Source: Faecalicatena contorta (lineage in GTDB: Bacteria > Bacillota > Clostridia > Lachnospirales > Lachnospiraceae). Taken from it: a stretch of 64,000 nucleotides of DNA. Under the pieces are notes generated by a model that saw nothing but the letters and a program-made list of their open reading frames with translations, made no database searches and had not been told where the DNA came from. Positions 7,824-15,619 of the stretch are shown here, piece by piece. Position numbers and translations under genes: made by a program. Every line of letters begins with the position of its first letter. Position 1 is the stretch's first letter. The stretch is taken from NCBI RefSeq assembly GCF_003149105.1, contig NZ_QGDS01000003.1, positions 161,674-225,673 on the forward strand, written 5' to 3'.

Positions 7824-8192
7824 CTAGTTCAAGGTGGCCAATACAGCTCCAGCCTCTACTGTATCTCCCACTGCCACATTAATATCAGCTACCGTTCCAT
7901 CTTCCGGAGCAACAATTGGTATTTCCATTTTCATCGCTTCGATAATGATGACAGCATCACCTTTCTTTACTGCCTGTCCAACCGCTGCTTCTAACTTAAA
8001 AACTTTTCCTGCAGCTCCGGCTTTCACTTCAATAGCTCCGGCTGTCTCCACATTCTTTGCCGGGGCTGCCTGCACTGGTACTGACGGAGTTATCGGCGCT
8101 GCTGCTGCAACCGGTGCTGTTACTCCCCCCACTTTTTCTTCCACTGCTACATCATATGTCTTTCCATTTACTGTAATTGTATAATTTTTCAT
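7824..8192 (-). CDS. biotin carboxyl carrier subunit (MmdC/1.3S-like)
   Basis: A 122-residue biotin acceptor protein. The N-terminal part (1-20) forms strands, and residues 24-50 are a flexible Ala/Pro-rich linker (APVAAAAPITPSVPVQ). The C-terminal 70 residues are a biotinyl domain with EAMKM at 85-89; Lys88 is the biotinylation site. It shuttles CO2 from either carboxyltransferase of this operon (5199 or 9018) to the OadB pump. It is equivalent to MmdC, GcdC or the 1.3S subunit of transcarboxylase. Ribosome site AAGGAG, 15 bases after the OadG-like gene. Only one biotin carrier is encoded for two carboxyltransferases. Confidence 0.93.
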   Translation of the reverse strand: MKNYTITVNGKTYDVAVEEKVGGVTAPVAAAAPITPSVPVQAAPAKNVETAGAIEVKAGAAGKVFKLEAAVGQAVKKGDAVIIIEAMKMEIPIVAPEDGTVADINVAVGDTVEAGAVLATLN

Positions 8193-8207
8193 TTTCCGCC
8201 TTCTCCT

Positions 8208-9005
8208 TTACCATCTGTTTTCCGGTCTTCTTTTAATACTCCTAACCACAAAGCTCTGCGAACTTATCCCTTCGGCACTTGCGATCGCTGCTGCGATTAC
8301 GGCAACCAATATAGTGTCATCCATATCTTCTGTCTTTTCTGCAATAACAGCAGTTTGCCCGCTGTTTTCTGACATATCCACCACCCCCTGTTCAATCTGT
8401 TCCGCTTTTTGCTCCTGGGTTTCTCTTTTCCCAGCTAACAAAGCAGGCACATATTTTAGCAATGAAATTATTATGGAGATAAAAATCAAAACCACAAACA
8501 CTGTGCTCATGCCAAGCAGTGTGTTTAACCCCGCCTTTTTGAGAATTTCACCCATGGAATAATCCGCACTAATCGTCATGCTTTGTAAATACGACTTATC
8601 ATCATAAGTAAATGTGATGTCAGCGCTCCTGTTCTTGAACTGGGCAGCTGTTGTCAACTTGACGGTGTTTTTCTCCACTTCGATGCTGTAATCTCCATGA
8701 TCTATATATGCACCACACTCTTCCTGTGCCTGTATCCACCCATTTGCAGATTCCAGGTAGACCTGCGGGGTCATCGGAATACCAAAATTATAAAGTTGGC
8801 TTTGAAATGCAAAATCATCCATTTTCTGCACCTGTGTAAGTGATTCTTCTGTTACATTTGATAAAACCTGGGTAATAATCACTTCACTTGTCTGCTTCAA
8901 TAACTCATCGTCATATGAATGACTGCTCTCTTTTGTCGCTGCACACCCTGTAAGAAACACAATGACTGCAATCATACTTAACAATATGCTAGCCTTCTTT
9001 ATCAT
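8208..9005 (-). CDS. OadG-like subunit fused to an N-terminal lipoprotein domain
   Basis: 265 residues. Residues 1-21 are a lipoprotein signal peptide with lipobox LTGC (Cys21). Residues 22-155 are a soluble extracytoplasmic domain with beta-rich sequence that I cannot assign securely (DUF3887-like at best). Residues 165-190 form one membrane helix followed by KYVPALLAG. The C-terminal tail has a Gln/Glu-rich linker and ends in DDTILVAVIAAAIASAEG...SFVVRSIKRRPENRW, the usual C-terminal signature of OadG-type gamma subunits, which anchor the carboxyltransferase to OadB. Typical OadG is only about 80-130 residues, so the N-terminal half is an addition. Its topology fits lipid anchor outside, helix, then cytosolic tail. 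GAGGTGA ribosome site; 12 bases after the upstream carboxyltransferase. Confidence 0.8.
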   Translation of the reverse strand: MIKKASILLSMIAVIVFLTGCAATKESSHSYDDELLKQTSEVIITQVLSNVTEESLTQVQKMDDFAFQSQLYNFGIPMTPQVYLESANGWIQAQEECGAYIDHGDYSIEVEKNTVKLTTAAQFKNRSADITFTYDDKSYLQSMTISADYSMGEILKKAGLNTLLGMSTVFVVLIFISIIISLLKYVPALLAGKRETQEQKAEQIEQGVVDMSENSGQTAVIAEKTEDMDDTILVAVIAAAIASAEGISSQSFVVRSIKRRPENRW

Positions 9006-9017
9006 TGATTCACCTCA

Positions 9018-10451
9018 CTATACTGCCCCATGTTTTTTGGCCGGACGGCCTTCCCTTTTCGTATATAACATTTCAAAAGCTCCAATCAAATACTTCCTGG
9101 TTTCTTCCGGAGCAATAATAGAATCGACAAAACCACGTCTCGCTGCTGCCAGAGGGCTTGTCTGCAGCTCTTGATACTCAGCAGTCTTTTCTTTTATAGT
9201 TTGCACATCTGCCTCGGCATAAATGATTTTTGCGGCCATTCCAGCTTCCATCATGCCAATTTGTACATCCGGCCATGCATAAACTATATCTGCACCCAAA
9301 GATTTACTATTCATTATTTGATAAGCCGTACCATATGCCTTTCCGATGATTACGTTTACTTTTGCAACCTCAGCATCAGCAAAAGCGTACACAAGACGTG
9401 CAGCTTCTCTGCTCAGGTTTCTCTCATTATCCTTGGTTGCTGCAAAACCATTGATATTTGTCAGAGTCAATAGAGGAATAGAAAATGCATCACAGAAACG
9501 TATAAAGTCTGCTGCTTTACCCGCTGCCGATGCACTTAAAGAACCATCGGATACCGGTTCTGCTTCTCCCTGGGCAGCGTAAATTTTACTGCGGTTTGCC
9601 ACCGCACCCACCGTATAACCATTTAGTTTGATAAATCCAGTTACCATGTCTTTGGCAAAATCTCTCTTTGTTTCAATGAACTGACCGCCATCTGAAAGCT
9701 GAGTCAACAGTACGGCAGTATCTTCATATGCGCCTGAAATAGCTGGTGTCAATCGGTTTAAATCATCCACATTCTCACTGCATGGACCACTATCTTTGTT
9801 ATTCCCCGGCAATATTGATACTAGCTGTCTGATCCGTCCAATAATCTCCGCTTCACTACCAATGTAATCAACAGCTCCCGACTCCCTTGCCTGAAATTCT
9901 GCTGACGATGTATCGCATATTGATTTTGCATTTCCTGCAATCGCGTTAGGTGAGTTTATAAATAACTTTCCCTGAGACTCCATAAATGTAAAATCCGCCA
10001 AAGCTGAAGAAACTGCCAGTCCACCTCCACAGCTGCCAAAGACAGCACTAATTTGGGGTACAACTCCACATGCCATTGTCTGTTTCTTAAAAATACTTCC
10101 AAAAGCTTCCAATGCATCCGCTGCTTCCTGCAGGCGAAGCCCTGCACTGTCTAGAAATGCGATAACCGGAGCACCCATCTTCATCGCCATATCATAAATA
10201 GCAGTGATTTTTCTGGCATGCATCTCGCCAATAGATCCACCAAGTACTGCAGCATCCTGACTGTACACGTAAACCAGGTTTTGATCAATCACACCATATC
10301 CGGTAATCACTCCGTCCCCTGGTGTTTCTACCTCTTTTAAATTGAAATCTGTTGCACGGGCTGTAATTTCTTTTCCAATTTCAATGAAACTACCGGCATC
10401 CAGCAGGCTTTCAATTCGACTTATTGCCTTTGTTTTTTCACTATTACCCAT
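9018..10451 (-). CDS. acyl-CoA carboxyltransferase (12S / MmdA-like)
   Basis: A 477-residue crotonase-fold carboxyltransferase of the propionyl-CoA carboxylase beta / methylmalonyl-CoA decarboxylase alpha family. The N half has the ClpP-like fold with oxyanion Gly-rich segments (GGSIGEMHARKI near 91-102 and SCGGGLAVSSALAD near 144-157). The C half repeats the fold (NINGFAATKDNE; KAYGTAYQIMNSKSLGADIVYAWP). It exchanges CO2 between an acyl-CoA and biotin. At 477 residues it is shorter than typical MmdA (about 510), and the N-terminal subdomain looks trimmed. First gene of the operon; AGGGA precedes the ATG by 5 bases. Substrate could be methylmalonyl-CoA, malonyl-CoA or glutaconyl-CoA; the sequence alone does not decide. 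Confidence 0.85.
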   Translation of the reverse strand: MGNSEKTKAISRIESLLDAGSFIEIGKEITARATDFNLKEVETPGDGVITGYGVIDQNLVYVYSQDAAVLGGSIGEMHARKITAIYDMAMKMGAPVIAFLDSAGLRLQEAADALEAFGSIFKKQTMACGVVPQISAVFGSCGGGLAVSSALADFTFMESQGKLFINSPNAIAGNAKSICDTSSAEFQARESGAVDYIGSEAEIIGRIRQLVSILPGNNKDSGPCSENVDDLNRLTPAISGAYEDTAVLLTQLSDGGQFIETKRDFAKDMVTGFIKLNGYTVGAVANRSKIYAAQGEAEPVSDGSLSASAAGKAADFIRFCDAFSIPLLTLTNINGFAATKDNERNLSREAARLVYAFADAEVAKVNVIIGKAYGTAYQIMNSKSLGADIVYAWPDVQIGMMEAGMAAKIIYAEADVQTIKEKTAEYQELQTSPLAAARRGFVDSIIAPEETRKYLIGAFEMLYTKREGRPAKKHGAV

Positions 10452-10637
10452 CTTGTCCCTGCATAATTATTCAGAAGTAATAATTATACCTTCCTTTCCT
10501 CTTTAATTAATTTTGTAGCTATAGGGCATTCAGACAATGATGGCTTCCGAAAACTGATTTTTACTCTCGAATTCTTCGAGGAGAACAGTCTCATCATTGT
10601 TTCTGAATCAATATCACATTATGGTTACACATTATTG

Positions 10638-10659
10638 ATATTTATCAGCTGATAAATAT
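10638..10659. promoter_or_regulatory. perfect 22-bp palindrome, candidate operator
   Basis: ATATTTATCAG followed directly by its exact complement. It lies between the terminator of the dehydrogenase gene and the start of the sodium-pump operon, 187 bases upstream of that start. The length and symmetry suit a dimeric repressor or activator site; the binding protein is unknown. Confidence 0.5.
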
Positions 10660-10663
10660 GCCA

Positions 10664-10704
10664 AAAAGAAGTACTCAAACTTCAAGAGTCCAAATACTTC
10701 TTTG
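10664..10704 (-). terminator. terminator of the D-2-hydroxyacid dehydrogenase gene
   Basis: AAAGAAGTA/TACTTCTTT arms (9 bp) with a 21-base loop, followed on the minus strand by further T residues (CTTTTTGG). It lies about 60 bases after the stop at 10759. Confidence 0.55.
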
Positions 10705-10758
10705 TATTTCCCCTATATCGGGGATGAATACCTGGAGCGTGAAACAAGCTGGTATTTC

Positions 10759-11724
10759 CTACCCATTTACCTGATTCACCGTATTTCCGGCAAGGAATGC
10801 CCGAATATTTTCTACGGTTATGTCCATGATTCTCTGCCGCGATGCCTGAGCCGCCCAGGAAATATGTGGCGTAATTATGCAGTTTCTGGCTTTCAACAGC
10901 GGATTGTCGCCCTTGATCGGTTCTGAAGAAACAACGTCAAGGCCTGCCGCATATACCTTGCCTTGGTTCAATGCGTCCGCCAAATCCTGCTCCACTACAA
11001 GCTGTCCGCGGCTGTTGTTAATCAGAATCACTTTATCTTTCATTTTTGCGATATTTTCTTTATTGATGATTCCTTCTGTCTCTGGGAAAAGCGGACAGTG
11101 CAGGAAAATAACATCAGAACGTGCAAACAGCTCATCCAGGGACACATACTCCGCCAGCTGTCTTCCTGCTTCACTTTCATAAGCATCATAGGCTATAACT
11201 TTCATGTCCAGTGCATTCAACAGCTTTGCCGTAGCCTGGCCAATTTTTCCAAGTCCGATGATGCCGGCGGTCTTGCCATACAACTCAATCATTGGATAAT
11301 CCCAGTAGCACCAGTCCTCATTGTTCTCCCATTTTCCAGCTTTTACAGTCTCATCATGATACCCGTAGTGAGAGCAGATTTCCAAAAGCAGTCCCAATGC
11401 ATATTGGCCTACAATCTGAGTTCCGTAAGTCGGCACATTCACAACCGGAATCCCCTTTTCTTTTGCATATCCATAATCTACTACATTATATCCTGTTGCA
11501 AGCACCGCAATCAGCCTAATGTTTTTGCACTTGTCAATCGTTTCCTTTGATATCGGTGTCTTGTTCATTACAACGATTTCTGCATCACCGATACGCTCTG
11601 CGATCAGTGGTGATTCCTCATAGGCGGTTCGATCATAAACAGTCACCTCACCCAGTTCTTTCAGCGCATCCCAGCTCAAATCGCCCGGATTCTCTGTATA
11701 TCCGTCTAAAACTACTATTTTCAT
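10759..11724 (-). CDS. D-2-hydroxyacid dehydrogenase (glycerate dehydrogenase HprA-like)
   Basis: A 321-residue NAD(P)-dependent dehydrogenase. A substrate-binding N-terminal segment is followed by the Rossmann domain with GLGKIG near residues 150-155. The catalytic trio is in place: Arg in NNSRGQL, Glu in SSEPI, and His in TPHISW. It interconverts a 2-oxoacid and the D-2-hydroxyacid; sequence features are closest to glycerate/hydroxypyruvate reductases. In this glutamate-centred cluster, 2-oxoglutarate or hydroxypyruvate are both possible substrates. A GTG four codons upstream (11736) overlaps the AAAGGTGA ribosome site, so the ATG at 11724 is used as start. Last gene of the rraA-gdh-pxpB-pxpC block. 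Confidence 0.85.
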   Translation of the reverse strand: MKIVVLDGYTENPGDLSWDALKELGEVTVYDRTAYEESPLIAERIGDAEIVVMNKTPISKETIDKCKNIRLIAVLATGYNVVDYGYAKEKGIPVVNVPTYGTQIVGQYALGLLLEICSHYGYHDETVKAGKWENNEDWCYWDYPMIELYGKTAGIIGLGKIGQATAKLLNALDMKVIAYDAYESEAGRQLAEYVSLDELFARSDVIFLHCPLFPETEGIINKENIAKMKDKVILINNSRGQLVVEQDLADALNQGKVYAAGLDVVSSEPIKGDNPLLKARNCIITPHISWAAQASRQRIMDITVENIRAFLAGNTVNQVNG

Positions 11725-11766
11725 ACCACTTCTCACCTTTCTTCTCCTGTTTTTATGTACAGCCTG

Positions 11767-12711
11767 CTATGCATTCAGCTTTTCGTCCAACTCTTTCATC
11801 TGATTCAGCTCTCGGATATACAAACTCTGTGCCAGCTCCAGGCTCACCTCAATAAACCGAATCTTCTGTCCCGGCTGACTCTGGGCAATTTGGGGCAGAT
11901 CCACTGAAATCACTGTTCCAATCTTTGCATATCCCCCTGTACTCTGCCGGTCTGCCAGCATAATAATAGGTTTGCCGTTAGGCGGTACCTGAATAGAACC
12001 AAGGGAGATTCCATCTGTGTTTATGTTTCCGTCTCCCCGATGCTCCACCGGATCTCTCTCGATTCTGCAGCCCATCCGGTCAAATTCATTGGTAATTACC
12101 CCGCTGTTCCAAAAGAAACTGCGGATTCCTTTCTCCGTAAATTCATCATCCTGTGGACCAAGTACGACACGAAGGACAACTTCTTTCTGAGGATATACAT
12201 TTGCAGGCACTTTCCGTTCCCGCATCCTGGTCAGTTCTGTTTTAGGAGCCAAAAATGCAATTTCATCTCCCTTTTCCAGCTTGCGTCCCTCCAGCCCTCC
12301 AAGCTTGTTTCTCAAAAGCGTGGATTTACTGCCCATCACCTCCGGTATGTCCAGTCCTCCGGAAAATGCGATGTATCCCCGGCATCCGTTTCTCGCTCCC
12401 GCAAAAGACAGCTTCTGCCCCGCCTTTACAAGAACGGCCTGATACATCGGCAATGTCTCGCCATCCAGCATTGGTGTCAGGTCTCCGCCGGTAACCGCAA
12501 TGATGTTGTCACAGGTAAATCGAAGTTTCGGCCCGATAAACGTCATCTCAAGCGCCCCTTCTGTCATCGGATTTCCTACAAGGAGATTTGCAATGTGGAA
12601 AGAGTGGCTGTCCATAGCACCTGAAGTAGATACCCCGTATGCCTGATATCCAAATCTTCCTTCATCCTGAACCGTTGTCAGAATTCCGCCGTTTTCTACT
12701 ATAATCCCCAT
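11767..12711 (-). CDS. pxpC: 5-oxoprolinase subunit C
   Basis: A 314-residue protein of the biotin-dependent carboxyltransferase-like (KipA) family. Residues 7-18 (NGGILTTVQDEG), the GVSTSGAMDSHSF motif near 27-39, and GGYAKIGTVISVDLP near 263-277 are typical. With PxpA and PxpB it forms the ATP-dependent 5-oxoprolinase that opens pyroglutamate to glutamate. PxpB lies immediately upstream (1-base gap), and PxpA is 7 kb upstream in the same locus. Despite its family name it needs no biotin. Length is normal. Confidence 0.92.
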   Translation of the reverse strand: MGIIVENGGILTTVQDEGRFGYQAYGVSTSGAMDSHSFHIANLLVGNPMTEGALEMTFIGPKLRFTCDNIIAVTGGDLTPMLDGETLPMYQAVLVKAGQKLSFAGARNGCRGYIAFSGGLDIPEVMGSKSTLLRNKLGGLEGRKLEKGDEIAFLAPKTELTRMRERKVPANVYPQKEVVLRVVLGPQDDEFTEKGIRSFFWNSGVITNEFDRMGCRIERDPVEHRGDGNINTDGISLGSIQVPPNGKPIIMLADRQSTGGYAKIGTVISVDLPQIAQSQPGQKIRFIEVSLELAQSLYIRELNQMKELDEKLNA

Positions 12712-12712
12712 A

Positions 12713-13459
12713 TCATCCCCTCCGTTCTCCGGCAGTTTTCTCCAGACTATAAGTTTTCACCTGATATGTTCCTTTCTCTACATCCCTTCGGATCTGATCA
12801 TATTCCGCTTTTGTGATTGGAACATGTTTCACCCATTCGCCTGCATTCAAAAGGAATGGCTCCTCCTTGTCATAGTTGCAGATATCCAGCGGTGTGCTTC
12901 CGATGATGTTCCATCCGCAGGGCTGTTCGAACGGAATCAAATCCGACAGATTCTGCTGAACAACCACTGATCTGGCCGGAATCTTTACCCTGGGCTCCTC
13001 TCTTCTCTTGAAGCTGAACGGTTCCTCAAATCTTGCCATATATGGGTGCCCCGGCGCAAACCCAAGCATATACACATAATACTCATGTTCTGAATGTCTG
13101 CGGATAAGCTCCTCCACAGAAACCTGTTCCAGCTGTGCGCAGTACTCCAAATCCGGTCCTGTTTCTCCGCCGTAGAAAATCGGAACCTCCTTGACAATTT
13201 TTTTCTTTGTCTCCAAAGAACGCATGCTGCCCAGCCTTACTTTCAATGCTTCAACCAGATTGTTGTAACGCACCACCTCAGGATGGTAATGTACAATCAA
13301 GGCACAATAAGTCGGTACAACTTCTATCACGCCGTCTATCGGATTATCTTTCAACTCTTCTTCCAACATGCGGACTTTTTCATTAATTTCAAGACAGATT
13401 TCTTTACCGAATTCAACGGATACCGCTCTGTCCCCTGCTATAAGAAATTTCACATCCAT
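12713..13459 (-). CDS. pxpB: 5-oxoprolinase subunit B
   Basis: A 248-residue protein of the KipI/allophanate-hydrolase-subunit-1 family. Landmarks: DRAVSVEFG near the N-terminus, VPTYCALIVHYHP near 48-60, YMLGFAPGHPYM near 130-141, and the C-terminal PCGWNIIGSTPLDICNYD. It is part of the three-subunit PxpABC 5-oxoprolinase. Sixteen further codons are open upstream, but GAGGT sits 8 bases before the ATG at 13459, which gives the canonical short N-terminus. It follows glutamate dehydrogenase by 25 bases and precedes pxpC by one base: one transcript converting pyroglutamate to glutamate and on to 2-oxoglutarate. Confidence 0.92.
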   Translation of the reverse strand: MDVKFLIAGDRAVSVEFGKEICLEINEKVRMLEEELKDNPIDGVIEVVPTYCALIVHYHPEVVRYNNLVEALKVRLGSMRSLETKKKIVKEVPIFYGGETGPDLEYCAQLEQVSVEELIRRHSEHEYYVYMLGFAPGHPYMARFEEPFSFKRREEPRVKIPARSVVVQQNLSDLIPFEQPCGWNIIGSTPLDICNYDKEEPFLLNAGEWVKHVPITKAEYDQIRRDVEKGTYQVKTYSLEKTAGERRG

Positions 13460-13484
13460 AAATAGTACCTCTGCCTTCTGATTT

Positions 13485-14756
13485 CTATGCCATGGAAATC
13501 GGACCACCTCTTAGCCTGCCTGCCGTACAAATTCTGTCAATCGCTACCATATATGCTCCCATACGCATGGTGCTGTGTTTTTCCTGACTCATCCTTCTTA
13601 CGTCCTGGTAGGCTTTCATCATTATTTTTTTCAACGTCTGATTTACTTCGTCCAGCTCCCATGCCATGCTCTGAATATTCTGAACCCACTCAAAATAGGA
13701 TACAACGACTCCACCGGCGTTTGCAAGTACATCCGGCACTACCAGAATGTTTCTTTTTGCAAGAATCTCATCTGCCTCCACGCTGGTGGGACCATTCGCT
13801 GCCTCGACAATCACCTTTGCCTGAATCCTGGATGCATTGTCTGCTGTAATCTGGTTTTCCAAAGCAGCCGGAATTAATACGTCACACCCATAGGTCAATA
13901 ACTCATCATTTGTGATATGCTCCACGCCCTCGCCTGCATATTCTTTCAGACACTTACTTCTGTCAGAAAGGAATTCCACAATCTCCGGAATATTCAATCC
14001 ATCCGGATTCTGCACGCCACCGGACCAGTCACTAACTGCAACGATACGCTTTCCTTGTCCATACAAAATGCCCGCTGCCGTCCCGCCTACATTTCCCATA
14101 CCCTGGATTGCATAACTCAGTTCTTCCGGTTTTAGTCCCAAATCTGTCAGGCATTTTTCCGCAATGATTGTGACACCGCGTCCTGTCGCCTCTGCCCTCC
14201 CAATGGACCCGCCGATTTCAATGGGTTTTCCAGTAACAACGCCCGGAACACTGTGTCCCTTGAATATACTGTAAGTATCCATAATCCAGCCCATTACTTC
14301 CCCGTTTGTATTCACATCCGGCGCAGGAATATCCTGGTCTGGTCCAATCAAAGGAAGAATTCTGGTCGTATATCTTCTTGTCAGCCTAATCAATTCATCC
14401 TTTGATAATTCTCTGGGATCCACCTTGATTCCGCCTTTCGCCCCACCATAAGGAATATTAACAATAGCACATTTGAATGACATCCACGCTGCCAGAGCCT
14501 TCACCTCATCCGGATTGGCATTCTGGTGATAACGGATTCCGCCTTTATAAGGACCTCTTGCACTATTATGCTGTACACGATATCCCTCAAATACTCTCAA
14601 CTCTCCATTGTCCATTTTGATAGGAATGGATACCGTCAGTTCTCGTTCCGGATATTTTAAGGTCTCATACTCATTCGACTCCAGTCCCAACTTGCCGGCG
14701 GCCTGCTCAAGTACAGCAATCATATTTTCATAAGGATTATAACTCTTTGGCTCCAT
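13485..14756 (-). CDS. gdhA: glutamate dehydrogenase (Glu/Leu/Phe/Val family)
   Basis: A 423-residue catabolic-type hexameric glutamate dehydrogenase. Visible landmarks: the substrate site YKGGIRYH near 70-77 and the catalytic-Lys segment PYGGAKGGIKVDP near 102-114, whose Lys is at 108. VTGKPIEIGGSIGR precedes the Rossmann nucleotide motif GMGNVG near 220-225, and the segment after the second strand is followed by AALENQI. It converts glutamate to 2-oxoglutarate and ammonia with NAD(P)+. Its place between an RraA-like aldolase and 5-oxoprolinase subunits supports a catabolic role. The ribosome site AGAAGGAAA precedes the ATG. Length is usual for the clostridial and NAD-linked subgroup. Confidence 0.93.
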   Translation of the reverse strand: MEPKSYNPYENMIAVLEQAAGKLGLESNEYETLKYPERELTVSIPIKMDNGELRVFEGYRVQHNSARGPYKGGIRYHQNANPDEVKALAAWMSFKCAIVNIPYGGAKGGIKVDPRELSKDELIRLTRRYTTRILPLIGPDQDIPAPDVNTNGEVMGWIMDTYSIFKGHSVPGVVTGKPIEIGGSIGRAEATGRGVTIIAEKCLTDLGLKPEELSYAIQGMGNVGGTAAGILYGQGKRIVAVSDWSGGVQNPDGLNIPEIVEFLSDRSKCLKEYAGEGVEHITNDELLTYGCDVLIPAALENQITADNASRIQAKVIVEAANGPTSVEADEILAKRNILVVPDVLANAGGVVVSYFEWVQNIQSMAWELDEVNQTLKKIMMKAYQDVRRMSQEKHSTMRMGAYMVAIDRICTAGRLRGGPISMA

Positions 14757-14810
14757 TTTGATTTCCTTCTTTCATTTTCCAACTATAATGAGTGTTAAGT
14801 ATTTCTTTTC

Positions 14811-15491
14811 CTAGTCTACAAATTCAAATCCTACTTCCTCTAATTTGGAATCTACCCAAGAACGCGGCCATTCTCCGCGATTCAGAATTCCTTTCATCTG
14901 CTTCTCTTCTGCTGCATGATAAGCCTTTGCGAGTTCTGCCAGTTCTTTAGCATGCTCCGGTTTTACTGCGATCAGTCCGTCTGAATCTCCTACAATGATA
15001 TCTCCTGGGTTGATGATGATTCCTGCAAAGGAAACTGGGAAGTTCATTTCTCCGGGACCGTTCTTGTATGGGCCGTTCGGTGTAACACCCTTTGCATACA
15101 CGGGAAAATCCATCTCACTCAAGGTATCGCTGTCCCGGACACAACCGTCAATGATAATACCTGCAAGTCCTCTTGACTGTGCATAGCTGCTCATGATTTC
15201 TCCGCAGAGCGCTCTGCTCATACTACCCTTATTGGCAAGGACGATGACATCTCCCGGTTGTGCCATATCCAATGCTTTGTGAAACAAAAGATTGTCTCCC
15301 GCCGGGGCATTTACTGTGAAAGCGGTTCCCAGAAGACGAGCTTTGGGATTCAGCGGATAAATGCTTGCATCAACAGCTGCAATCCTCCCACAATTATCGT
15401 CTATATTGGCTACCGGAATGCCGCGGAAAGCTTCCACTAATTCTTTCGACGGTCTTTCAAAACTTTTCCTGATCCTACATCCTGCTGACAT
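14811..15491 (-). CDS. RraA-family aldolase-like protein
   Basis: A 226-residue protein of the RraA / 4-hydroxy-4-methyl-2-oxoglutarate aldolase family. The conserved GxxxR...GCVRD region (GIIIDGCVRDSDTL near residues 108-121) supplies the Arg and Asp residues that hold the divalent metal and pyruvate enolate. GDSDGLIAV near 168-176 is the second conserved block. Enzymes of this group cleave HMG/CHA-type compounds or decarboxylate oxaloacetate, while E. coli RraA itself inhibits RNase E. In this locus a 2-oxoacid aldolase or oxaloacetate decarboxylase role is more likely. First gene of the minus-strand block, divergent from the LysR gene. AGAGG site before the ATG. Confidence 0.85.
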   Translation of the reverse strand: MSAGCRIRKSFERPSKELVEAFRGIPVANIDDNCGRIAAVDASIYPLNPKARLLGTAFTVNAPAGDNLLFHKALDMAQPGDVIVLANKGSMSRALCGEIMSSYAQSRGLAGIIIDGCVRDSDTLSEMDFPVYAKGVTPNGPYKNGPGEMNFPVSFAGIIINPGDIIVGDSDGLIAVKPEHAKELAELAKAYHAAEEKQMKGILNRGEWPRSWVDSKLEEVGFEFVD

Positions 15492-15544
15492 ATAAAAACC
15501 TCTTTTCTTTTAATCTGTCTTTATGCTATCATACAAGTTAATAA

Positions 15545-15573
15545 TTGAAAAACGAATAATTTCTCTGTATAAT
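15545..15573 (+). promoter_or_regulatory. SigA promoter of the LysR gene
   Basis: TTGAAA (15545-15550), 17 bases, TATAAT (15568-15573). The intergenic region of 128 bp is shared with the divergent rraA block. A GATTC...GGAAATC near-palindrome (15581-15599) lies just downstream and is a possible regulator site. Confidence 0.75.
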
Positions 15574-15619
15574 ATAAATAGATTCTATATATGGAAATCA
15601 AAATTTGGAGGAGTAGAAT

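Larger units (their letters stand above)
10452..10758. other. 307-bp control region upstream of the sodium-pump operon
   Basis: No gene seen. From left to right it holds the operon leader, with a purine-rich AAAGAGGAAAGGAAGG stretch about 40 bases before the start that is too far away to be the ribosome site; a small 6-bp-arm hairpin near 10566-10580; a perfect 22-bp palindrome (10638-10659); and the terminator of the upstream dehydrogenase gene. Confidence 0.6.
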
